In this document: in pieces, positions 1 to 5,574 of the stretch
Numbering within the stretch: position 1 is the first letter of the stretch
How the letters are laid out: every line of letters starts with the position of its first letter
DNA from: DASYQV01 sp036005125
Lineage (GTDB): Bacteria; Acidobacteriota; Vicinamibacteria; Vicinamibacterales; UBA2999
Assembly: GCA_036005125.1 (NCBI GenBank)
Contig: DASYQV010000167.1
Coordinates: 1 to 8,397 of the forward strand
Direction of reading: 5' to 3'
DNA length: 8,397 bases
Notes under the pieces: model-generated
What the model was told of the DNA's origin: nothing
Databases searched by the model: none
Seen by the model: only the letters and a program-made list of their open reading frames with translations
Position numbers and translations under genes: made by a program

Positions 1-1
1 C

Positions 2-265
2 GTGACGGCAGTGTGTCCTGGCTTCACCTACAGCGAGTTCCACGACATCGTCGGAACGCGCGACCGCGTGAGCCGGCTGCCAGCGTTCATGTGGCTGGAC
101 GCGCCGACGGTGGCGCGTCAGGGCTTCGACGCCGTGATGGCGGGGACTCCCGTGTACGTGACCGGTCGAGTGAACCGGGCAATCGGCCTGCTGGGTCGGA
201 TCCTTCCGTACCGGCTGGTGACGGCCTTCAACCGGCGTGTTGCGAAGCATTACCGGAAGATGTAA
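2..265 (+). CDS. Short-chain dehydrogenase/reductase, C-terminal part (5' end outside window)
   Basis: This is the last 87 codons of a gene that begins upstream of the window; the GTG at position 2 is an internal valine, not a start. The segment opens with V-x-A-V-C-P-G-F-T-x-S-E-F-H-D. That is the 'PGF' loop after the last core strand of NAD(P)-dependent SDR oxidoreductases, followed by the usual substrate-lid helices. It ends in a basic, helical tail (FNRRVAKHYRKM), as in the DltE/YqjQ-like SDR group. The Rossmann GxxxGxG motif and the YxxxK catalytic pair would lie upstream and cannot be checked, so the substrate is unknown. The next gene on the same strand starts 38 bp downstream, so the two may be co-transcribed. 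Confidence 0.85.
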   Translation: MTAVCPGFTYSEFHDIVGTRDRVSRLPAFMWLDAPTVARQGFDAVMAGTPVYVTGRVNRAIGLLGRILPYRLVTAFNRRVAKHYRKM

Positions 266-303
266 TTCGATTTGTGATTGCGATTTGATACGTTTGATCT
301 GTT

Positions 304-831
304 ATGGATGCAGCGGACGTCGCCTTCTACGCGCGGCTGACCGCGTTGGCCTCATCGGTGGTGTTCACGGGCGCGCTGGCGGCGTTCACGGTCGATGTCC
401 GTCGCGGCGGACGACCCTCGGTCGCCACGCGCGCCGCCTTCATGGCATTTGTCGGCGTGCACACCATTCATTTCCTGACCGTGCTCTGGCTCGCACAGGT
501 CTCGGGCGGCCAGAACGTCCGCGACGCGGGCGGATGGACGGCGTCGCTCATCGTGGCGGCACTGTTCTACTCGGGTTCGTGTGCCATTCTGGGACTCTGG
601 CGCCGTCGGGCGGCAGGTGAGGCCGCCGGCCGGCCGCTCAGGGTCGTCAGCCATCTGGCCGTCGTGCTCATCGGGGTCGTGTTTCTGAGCTCGTATGTCG
701 TCCGGGCGCTGAGCGCACCGGGCTACGTCATTCCGGTGGCCGTTATCACGGCCGCCATCTTGACCTACCTGAGATTCGGGGGCTGGAGGGCGCGGTCGAC
801 CGGTTCGGGCCAGGTCCCGGCCCGCGTCTGA
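304..831 (+). CDS. Unrecognised five-helix integral membrane protein
   Basis: This 175-aa protein is one I cannot assign to a family. Five hydrophobic stretches of helix length are visible at about residues 8-30, 43-64, 77-99, 113-135 and 141-157. They are separated by short arginine-rich loops (DVRRGGR, LWRRRAA), followed by a basic C-terminal tail (residues 160-175). Helix 2 contains two histidines (VHTIHF), which could bind a cofactor or a proton, but no recognised metal or haem motif surrounds them. The start is the ATG at 304; there is no convincing Shine-Dalgarno sequence in the AT-richer 38-bp gap after the SDR gene, so translation may depend on the upstream gene. GC3 is high and the frame is uninterrupted, which supports a real gene. 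Function unknown. Confidence 0.7.
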   Translation: MDAADVAFYARLTALASSVVFTGALAAFTVDVRRGGRPSVATRAAFMAFVGVHTIHFLTVLWLAQVSGGQNVRDAGGWTASLIVAALFYSGSCAILGLWRRRAAGEAAGRPLRVVSHLAVVLIGVVFLSSYVVRALSAPGYVIPVAVITAAILTYLRFGGWRARSTGSGQVPARV

Positions 832-864
832 CGCCTGCCTGTGCGCATCCGACGCCTGCCTGTG
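830..864. repeat. 21-bp period direct duplication at the 3' end of the membrane protein gene
   Basis: The 14-mer GACGCCTGCCTGTG occurs at 830-843 and again at 851-864. The first copy overlaps the stop codon (TGA 829-831) of the five-helix membrane protein. Two copies with a 21-bp period fit a simple tandem duplication. The second copy lies wholly beyond the stop codon and has no visible coding effect. Confidence 0.7.
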
Positions 865-1053
865 TACGTGACCGCTCGACGGGACGTTTCCGCTGGTAGG
901 GAGTAGAAAAAAGACCTCCATTCGTTTGAAGAGTGAACAACAGTTTGGTCAGTTGAGGGCGGTTGCCCTCGTTCCTAGCGCGACACTAACGGTTGCGCTA
1001 CTGGCATCGGCTTTGCTCTGCCATTCGCCCAGGGTGGCCGAGAGGAGGCTTCC
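832..1053 (+). other. Intergenic leader with consecutive stem-loops upstream of the 71-aa gene
   Basis: No gene is supported in this spacer. It holds a perfect hairpin GAGGGC-GGTT-GCCCTC (955-970). Five bases later comes a 9-bp RNA stem TAGCGCGAC / GTTGCGCTA (976-984 with 992-1000, one G-U pair, loop ACTAACG). A weaker 5-bp stem TGGCA/TGCCA follows (1002-1006 with 1019-1023). The last stem ends 17 bp before the Shine-Dalgarno sequence of the next gene. The first hairpin could be a weak terminator for the upstream pair, though no U-tract follows it, or the series could be a structured 5' leader. I do not recognise a named riboswitch, and no clear -35/-10 pair could be assigned. Confidence 0.4.
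1041..1048 (+). promoter_or_regulatory. Strong ribosome binding site fixing a GTG start
   Basis: AGAGGAGG ends 5 bases before the GTG at 1054. It is one of the best Shine-Dalgarno sequences in the window and supports the 71-aa frame as a real gene with a non-ATG start. Confidence 0.75.
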
Positions 1054-1269
1054 GTGACCGTCCATAGGTTCTGCCAAAGCGGCGAGCAGGAGATCGTGAA
1101 AGGAGGCGTCCACGGTGCCGCATGCCTCATTGCGGCAGTCATGGCCGTGTACAACATTGCGGCATGGTGTTTTCGCCGCGAACAGCACCTGAGCACGAAC
1201 GCTCTGGTCTACACGCTGGCGGTGGGGTGGGAGGCGAAGCAGACGCTGCGTCACCTCCGCAAGTGCTGA
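1054..1269 (+). CDS. Small single-pass membrane protein, unknown function
   Basis: This 71-aa protein starts at GTG, chosen because a strong AGAGGAGG lies 5 bases upstream. A second GTG at 1096 (57 aa) is also preceded by AGGAG but at only 3 bases, and would remove the polar N-terminus. The sequence has a short polar head, one hydrophobic helix at about residues 21-40 (AACLIAAVMAVYNIAAWCF), an arginine pair, and an amphipathic second half with a possible weaker hydrophobic stretch (NALVYTLAVGWEA). It ends in a basic tail (KQTLRHLRKC). Two cysteines flank the helix and the last residue is cysteine. Codon use is GC3-rich like the neighbours. It converges with a minus-strand small gene, with 5 bp between stop codons. 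I cannot name the family; the confidence concerns coding status only. Confidence 0.7.
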   Translation: MTVHRFCQSGEQEIVKGGVHGAACLIAAVMAVYNIAAWCFRREQHLSTNALVYTLAVGWEAKQTLRHLRKC

Positions 1270-1274
1270 AGGTG

Positions 1275-1466
1275 TCAGCGCTCACTCATGCGGTCATCCT
1301 CGACGACGTGCGAGCGCACGCGGTCGCGTTCGGCCGTCTCGGCAACGTCGTCGCGGTTCCGCGATTCCTCTTCCTTTGAGCCGCTTGGCGGCACACCGAG
1401 CGAGCCGCGGACGTCCGTCTCCCGTTTGATCCGAGTATTCTCCTCACCCTTCTTCCGTTCGTCCAT
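1275..1466 (-). CDS. Small highly charged, probably disordered protein
   Basis: This 63-aa protein is read on the minus strand from an ATG whose first base is 1466. It is preceded by GAGGTG (complement of 1471-1476) with four bases between. About half the residues are D, E, K or R (for example MDERKKGEE and SRNRDD). There is no hydrophobic segment, signal peptide or cysteine, and a proline-glycine turn (GVPPSG) sits in the middle, so it is probably cytoplasmic and largely unstructured. Codon third positions are strongly GC, which supports coding. It is the convergent partner of the small membrane protein gene and starts away from the L,D-transpeptidase gene. No family recognised; it could be a stress-type hydrophilic protein, but that is only a guess from composition. 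Confidence 0.6.
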   Translation of the reverse strand: MDERKKGEENTRIKRETDVRGSLGVPPSGSKEEESRNRDDVAETAERDRVRSHVVEDDRMSER

Positions 1467-1770
1467 GGTGCACCTCGTTCCGGCTGCGTTGGAGCCGTAA
1501 CAGGCAAGCGACGTACCAACCCCATCCAGACCCGTTTGATATACCTACCGACGGCAATCAAGCCGAACGCCGCTTCCCGGCTCGCGACCAACCTCAGGCG
1601 TGGGGTTAGTGCGATGCTTCCTGGATGCGCCGTACCACTCGCGTCAGCACGCTGATCGTCACTTCGAACCTCGCGGATCCTCACGCTGCGAACCGGCGGC
1701 GCACGAACGGCCGATGAGGCCGTGTTTGGCCGTGTTCAACTGGTCGTCCAATTGCACTACCTCATCGAGT
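1467..1770. other. Divergent intergenic region (304 bp) between the charged small gene and the L,D-transpeptidase gene
   Basis: No supported gene. Open frames pass through on both strands, but their translations are low-complexity and arginine-rich, with no start signal. The spacer must carry promoters for both flanking genes. An AT-rich patch at about 1540-1552 (TTTGATATACC) is the best candidate core, but no properly spaced -35/-10 pair could be fixed. A 9-bp direct duplication GGCCGTGTT occurs at 1718-1726 and 1728-1736. An imperfect 10-bp inverted pair, ACCAACCCCA / TGGGGTTAGT (1516-1525 and 1601-1610, one mismatch), brackets the AT-rich patch and could be an operator or chance. Confidence 0.4.
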
Positions 1771-3249
1771 ATGGATGGACTCCCCCCAAGAAGAGCTCGA
1801 AAGGTCCTCCTCGTTATCGCTGCCGCCGCTGCTGTGGCGTGCGGTCATGCGAATCGTCAGCACTACGCAGACACGATGCGCCAACTGACCGCTCACGCGC
1901 CCTCGTGGGTTGAGCGCAGCGAGTACGGCAAGCGCCTCTGGTCGATCGAACAGAAGTTCTACGAGCAGCGCAACTACCTGCCGGCGTGGATTGATGGCGA
2001 CGATCCCACTCCACAGCTCGATGCGCTGCTCGGAGCGCTCGCGGATGCGGAGGTGCACGGCCTCGACCCGAGCCGGTACGGTGTGGCGGCGCTGGTGGCA
2101 GAACGTCGCAAGGCCGATGAGGCCGCAATCGGCACGTCGTTCGACCATCAGCGTGTGCCGGACCTCGATCTGCGATTCACGTACGCTTTCCTGAAGCATG
2201 CAGGCGACCTGCTTGGATGGGCACACTCGCCGCGCGACGTCGATCGGAACTGGCTTGCAAGCCCGAAGAAGGAAGATCTGCTCGCCGACCTGAGCAAGGC
2301 GCTCGACGGCAATCGGGTGCGCGAAACGCTCGACGCCCTTGCGCCCGCGCATCCGCAGTACAGGGGCTTGCAGGCAGCGCTTGCCAGGTATCGCAAAGAA
2401 GGCGAGCGCGCCGTCACTGGCACGTCCGGCGACACCGGGAATGGAGTACCGGTGGCGTGGCGACTTCAGCAGATCCGTATGAACCTCGAGCGATGGCGCT
2501 GGGTCCCGCGCAATCTGGGCGAGCGTCACATTCTGATTAATGTCCCAGCGTTCCAGATGCAGGTCATCGAAGGGGAGAAGCCGATGCTTGCCATGCGGGT
2601 GATCGTTGGCAAGCCCGACACGCCGACACCGCTCTTCAGCGATTCCATGACCTATGTGGTGTTCAGCCCGTACTGGAATATTCCCGAGACGATCCTCAGA
2701 GAAGAGACGTTGCCGAAGCTCGTCGACGACCCGGAATATCTCGTCCGCAACCGCATCGAGGTCGTGCGCGGCACGGGCAAGACCGAGGAGATCGTCGATC
2801 CCTCGTCGATCGATTGGGCCGACAAGGCAGCAGTTGAACGCGTGCGCTTTCGTCAGGCACCGGGTCCCGAGAACGCGCTCGGCCTGGTGAAGTTCATCTT
2901 CCCGAACCATTTCAATGTGTACCTGCACGACACGCCGGGCGATGCCCTCTTCAACCGGGAACGGCGCGTGCTCAGCCACGGCTGTATCCGGATTGAAAAG
3001 CCGGTCGAGCTCGCCGAATACGTGCTGGCGGACCAGCCCCAGTGGACAGCCGAGCGCATCAGGACCGCGATGAACTCGGGGCGAGAGCAATCGGTTACCC
3101 TGAAGAAGGGCCTCCCAGTACACATCGGGTATTGGACCGCATGGGTGGGCGCCGACGGCCAGGTCGGGTTCACCGAGGACGTGTACGGTCTCGATCGGGC
3201 GCAGGCGCGGATGATGGAGGCATCGTCACCACCGACGAGAGCTGAATGA
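1771..3249 (+). CDS. YcbB-like murein L,D-transpeptidase (YkuD catalytic domain), candidate lipoprotein
   Basis: The protein (492 aa from ATG 1771) would form 3-3 cross-links in peptidoglycan in the periplasm. The frame stays open upstream to 1600, but that part reads as non-coding. The start at 1771 gives a classic export signal: an RRARK n-region, a hydrophobic core LLVIAAAAAVAC, and a lipobox-like AVAC-G. It lacks a good Shine-Dalgarno sequence, so the start is uncertain. Residues about 30-205 match the N-terminal scaffold of YcbB/LdtD-type enzymes (LPAWID, ALADAEVHGLDPSRY). Residues 237-460 hold the catalytic domain (MNLERWRWVPRNLG, RVIVGKPDTPTP, PYWNIPETI). The active-site signature is HDTP at 385-388 and SHGCIR at 402-407, with nucleophile Cys405. 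The peptidoglycan-binding domain usually found between scaffold and catalytic domain is absent, replaced by about 20 Gly/Thr/Ser-rich residues (211-230). The stop overlaps the next gene's start (ATGA). Confidence 0.9.
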   Translation: MDGLPPRRARKVLLVIAAAAAVACGHANRQHYADTMRQLTAHAPSWVERSEYGKRLWSIEQKFYEQRNYLPAWIDGDDPTPQLDALLGALADAEVHGLDPSRYGVAALVAERRKADEAAIGTSFDHQRVPDLDLRFTYAFLKHAGDLLGWAHSPRDVDRNWLASPKKEDLLADLSKALDGNRVRETLDALAPAHPQYRGLQAALARYRKEGERAVTGTSGDTGNGVPVAWRLQQIRMNLERWRWVPRNLGERHILINVPAFQMQVIEGEKPMLAMRVIVGKPDTPTPLFSDSMTYVVFSPYWNIPETILREETLPKLVDDPEYLVRNRIEVVRGTGKTEEIVDPSSIDWADKAAVERVRFRQAPGPENALGLVKFIFPNHFNVYLHDTPGDALFNRERRVLSHGCIRIEKPVELAEYVLADQPQWTAERIRTAMNSGREQSVTLKKGLPVHIGYWTAWVGADGQVGFTEDVYGLDRAQARMMEASSPPTRAE

Positions 3250-4208
3250 TGCGTTGGGTAACGGTTCTGCTGACGATCGCTGCATCCGTCGGTCTCGTTG
3301 CGGCGGGAAAAGCCGCAAAAGACGATGCGGATCTGCGAGCGCCGGTCCGGCTCGTCGTGGACGGCGACGTCATCCCGTGGAAGCGGATGTCGGTCTTCTT
3401 GTTGCCGGGCGAGTCCGTAGACATCCGTATCGACGAAGAACGGCTGGTGCACGAGTACGGGCTGCGAAGCGAGCACGGGGTCGTGCGGCAGCTGACTCCG
3501 CGACGATGGCGGTGGGAGGCGCCGGACGAAACCGGGATGGTGAAGCTCGAGCTCGAGCCGGTGGCTGCCCATGGTGACAAGGAGAAGATTGAGCTGCGCG
3601 CGTGGGTCATGGTTCCCCGGTCACGAGTCGTCGACGGCAGCCTGAACGGATTCCGGGTCGGCGACTACCCCACGAAACCGCTCAAGAACAATCCCATCTA
3701 CAAGCCGCCGCCGGGGTTCATCGAGGTGACCAAGGGCAACGAGGACGAGCGGCTGTCGCCCCATTTCCGGCTGAAGCAGTTCCTCGTGAAGCAGCAGATG
3801 TCGGAATGGCCGAAGTACGTGATCGTGCAGACCAGGTTGCTGCTGAAGCTCGAGGAAGTGCTCGCACGCGTGCGTCGCTCGGGATACCACGTCGAGACGC
3901 TGGCGGTGATGAGTGCCTACCGAACGCCGTGGTACAACCGCGCAATCGGCAACGAGACCACCTACAGCCAGCACCTGTGGGGAAGCGCGGCCGACGTCTT
4001 CGTGGACGACGACGGCGACGGCACGATGGACGATCTCAATGGGGACAAACGCATCGACCGCGAAGACGCGACGGTTCTGATGGGAATGGTCGTCGACGTG
4101 GAGCGCTCGTCGCACGAGCTGGTCGGCGGCCTCGGCGCCTATCCCGGCACGCGCGCCCACGGCCCTTTTGTGCATCTGGACGTGCGTGGCACGCCCGAAC
4201 GGTGGTGA
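3246..4208 (+). CDS. Exported M15-type zinc peptidase (YcbK/D-Ala-D-Ala carboxypeptidase-like)
   Basis: This 320-aa protein starts at an ATG overlapping the transpeptidase stop by four bases (ATGA), so translation is probably coupled. A second in-frame ATG follows directly at 3249. Residues 1-22 form a signal peptide (VTVLLTIAASVGLVAAG). Residues about 30-120 look like a beta-rich domain. The peptidase core begins near residue 160 (LSPHFRLKQF) and contains MSAYRTPWYN, H243-x6-D250 (HLWGSAAD) and H310-L-D312 (FVHLDVRG). These are the M15 zinc ligands and catalytic region. Inserted right after D250 is an acidic stretch, DDDGDG-TMDDLNGDKRIDREDA (254-275), which resembles a DxDxDG calcium loop. 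Such enzymes trim peptidoglycan stem peptides. With its partner it suggests a cross-link and trim module. Exact bond specificity cannot be told from sequence. Confidence 0.88.
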   Translation: MMRWVTVLLTIAASVGLVAAGKAAKDDADLRAPVRLVVDGDVIPWKRMSVFLLPGESVDIRIDEERLVHEYGLRSEHGVVRQLTPRRWRWEAPDETGMVKLELEPVAAHGDKEKIELRAWVMVPRSRVVDGSLNGFRVGDYPTKPLKNNPIYKPPPGFIEVTKGNEDERLSPHFRLKQFLVKQQMSEWPKYVIVQTRLLLKLEEVLARVRRSGYHVETLAVMSAYRTPWYNRAIGNETTYSQHLWGSAADVFVDDDGDGTMDDLNGDKRIDREDATVLMGMVVDVERSSHELVGGLGAYPGTRAHGPFVHLDVRGTPERW

Positions 4209-4210
4209 TC

Positions 4211-4428
4211 ACGTAGGTCAAAGGTCAAAGGTCAAAGGTCGAAGGTGAGGACAAGGTCTCAGGTCTAGGTCTCAGGTCTAGGTTTCAGGTCTAGGTCTCA
4301 GGTCTAGGTTTCAGGTCTAGGTGGACCAACGCTTGGGGCTGGACCTACATCTTTGACCTATGCCTTTAACCTGATACCTTTAACCTTACTTTTAACCTTA
4401 CCTTTGACCTTTGACCTTTGACCTACGT
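4211..4428. repeat. 218-bp palindromic element of opposing AGGT-headed short repeats
   Basis: The outer 29 bp are perfect inverted repeats at 4211-4239 and 4400-4428. Each arm reads ACGT, then three AGGTCAA units, then AGGT, when read inward. Nearly every 6-8 bases in the left two thirds begin with AGGT on the plus strand. From about 4338 to 4428 the same unit runs on the minus strand (AGGTCAA, AGGTTAA, AGGTATC, AGGTTAA). The arrays meet at a short non-repetitive junction (about 4326-4337, AACGCTTGGGGC). The element starts 2 bp after the M15 gene stop and overlaps the first 18 bases of the HupE-like frame. As RNA it can fold into a long hairpin and could end transcription of the upstream pair. 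It holds no gene. I do not recognise a named family for it. Confidence 0.9.
4261..4322. repeat. Alternating 13-bp tandem repeat inside the palindromic element
   Basis: Four contiguous copies begin at 4261, 4274, 4287 and 4300: AGGTCTAGGTCTC, AGGTCTAGGTTTC, then the same two again. A fifth partial copy, AGGTCTAGGT, ends at 4322. Because the C/T difference alternates strictly, the true unit is 26 bp present twice. There are no spacers, so it is not a CRISPR array. Confidence 0.9.
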
Positions 4429-5490
4429 CCTTTCATCGTCGCGATTGTCCTGAGTTGCGTCGCGTCGACAGCGTTCGCGCATCCCGCGCCGTTCAGCTAT
4501 CTCGACGTCCGGATCCAGCCGAACGCGGTGAGCGGGTCGATCGTGCTGCACGTGATCGACGTCGCCCACGACCTCGCGATCGACCCCGCCGACCGTCTGA
4601 TGGATCCCGCCGTGGCCGTAGGCGCGCAGGACCGGATCGCGGCGCTGCTGGTGTCGCGGTTGCACATCCTGGCAGACGGCCGTGAACTGACGCCCGCGTG
4701 GGGTGGCATCGAGCCGCTTCCCGACCGGCAGGGCGTCCGCCTGGCGTTTCAAGTCTTGATTCCGCGTCCGGCAACGCTGACCGTGCGCGCGCGAGTCTTT
4801 CCGTACGACCCGAACCACCAGACGTTCATGAACGTGTACGAGGACGACCAGCTGCGTCAGCAGGCGATCTTCGGCGGCAACGATGACGAGCGGGTGTACT
4901 ACGCCGGGACGGTCCAGGGAGCGCTTGCCGTAGTGCGCACGTTCGTGCCCGCCGGCATCCATCACATCCTGATTGGTCCGGATCACATCCTGTTTCTCGT
5001 CGGGCTGCTGCTCCTCGGCGGTGGATCGTGGTCCCTCCTCCGCATCGTGACCGCGTTCACCGTTGGCCACAGCGTGACGCTCTCGCTCGCCGCACTGGGC
5101 ATCCTGACGCCGCCGGCTCGCATCATCGACCCGGCTATCGCGCTGAGCATCATATTCGTTGGCGCCGACAATCTGCTGGTCGGGGAGCGCGGACGCGATG
5201 TCCGCCCGTGGATTGCGCTCGCATTCGGCTTCGTGCACGGGTTCGGGTTCGCGAACATCCTGCGGCAGTTCGGCCTGCCGCGCGAGGCGCTGGGCTGGTC
5301 GCTGTTCTCCTTCAACGTCGGCGTCGAGATCGGGCAACTGTTAATCGTTGCGGCTATCGCCGGCGCGCTGGCGGTCGTGTGGCGGCGCAACCGGGCGGTT
5401 GGCCACCGCGTCGCCTACGCGGGATCGATCCTCGTGATCGTCGCGGGCGCGTACTGGTTCGTCGAGCGTGTGTTCTTTCGTGTAGCGTGA
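4411..5490 (+). CDS. HupE/UreJ-like membrane protein with N-terminal periplasmic domain
   Basis: This 359-aa protein has a signal peptide (residues 7-23, FIVAIVLSCVASTAFA, cleavage after AFA). A periplasmic domain follows at about 24-165. A C-terminal block of about six membrane helices carries family motifs: GIHHILIGPDHILF (182-195), FTVGHS (216-221), ALSIIFVGADNL, FGFVHGFGFA (272-281) and FNVGVEIGQL. These conserved membrane histidines resemble those of HupE/UreJ nickel permeases. The long exported N-terminal domain places it in the HupE/UreJ_2-type group, whose substrate is not firmly known. No hydrogenase or urease gene is in the window. The only standard in-frame start before the signal peptide is TTG 4411, with a stop at 4405-4407 just upstream. 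That TTG and codons 2-6 (TFDLR) lie in the repeat arm, and no Shine-Dalgarno sequence precedes it. Expression from this copy is therefore doubtful, though the rest is intact. Confidence 0.85.
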   Translation: MTFDLRPFIVAIVLSCVASTAFAHPAPFSYLDVRIQPNAVSGSIVLHVIDVAHDLAIDPADRLMDPAVAVGAQDRIAALLVSRLHILADGRELTPAWGGIEPLPDRQGVRLAFQVLIPRPATLTVRARVFPYDPNHQTFMNVYEDDQLRQQAIFGGNDDERVYYAGTVQGALAVVRTFVPAGIHHILIGPDHILFLVGLLLLGGGSWSLLRIVTAFTVGHSVTLSLAALGILTPPARIIDPAIALSIIFVGADNLLVGERGRDVRPWIALAFGFVHGFGFANILRQFGLPREALGWSLFSFNVGVEIGQLLIVAAIAGALAVVWRRNRAVGHRVAYAGSILVIVAGAYWFVERVFFRVA

Positions 5491-5574
5491 GTACGTAGGG
5501 CGCAACTTCAGTTGCGCCGCGGCGGCAGTTGCCGGATCTGAAGATCAGGCCTACGTACGCGAGATCCGGCCTAC
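5491..5574. repeat. REP-like twin-hairpin element between convergent genes
   Basis: The outer ends GTACGTAGG (5491-5499) and CCTACGTAC (5550-5558) are perfect inverted repeats. Inside are two hairpins of mirrored design. The first is GGCGCAAC-TTCA-GTTGCGCC (5499-5518, perfect 8-bp stem). The second is GCCGGATC-TGAA-GATCAGGC (5531-5550, one mismatch); its loop is the reverse complement of the first. A further half copy, GATCCGGCCTAC (5563-5574), repeats 5543-5554 with one change at a 20-bp offset. The element begins directly after the HupE-like gene stop and its last part covers the stop codon of the minus-strand small gene, so it may serve as a bidirectional terminator. This arrangement resembles REP/BIME-type palindromes. 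Confidence 0.8.

Noticed and set aside
152..874. A shared 13-mer GTGTACGTGACCG at 152-164 and 862-874, considered as a possible recombination site
   Set aside because: A single 13-bp match in 8.4 kb is close to chance expectation, and the flanks show no further extended similarity beyond a few bases.
352..921. A 189-codon minus-strand frame opposite the five-helix membrane protein gene
   Set aside because: It has low-complexity composition with repeated HRQASDA from the 21-bp duplication and no ribosome binding site; the plus frame gives a coherent membrane protein.
976..1000. Possible integron attC-like site around TAGCGCGAC...GTTGCGCTA
   Set aside because: The stem is too short and lacks the paired RYYYAAC/GTTRRRY boxes in the right spacing; no integrase or cassette structure is present.
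1600..1770. N-terminal extension of the transpeptidase frame up to position 1600
   Set aside because: The 57 extra residues are cysteine/histidine/arginine-rich and unlike a family N-terminus, and they would bury the export signal that begins after ATG 1771.
1762..3123. A 453-codon open frame on the minus strand opposite the L,D-transpeptidase gene
   Set aside because: The plus-strand frame has clear family motifs (SHGCIR, lipobox) while the minus frame shows no motif or start signal. Long antisense frames are expected in GC-rich genes.
4261..4322. Possible CRISPR array from regularly repeated 13-bp units
   Set aside because: The units are contiguous without unique spacers, and there is no cas gene nearby.
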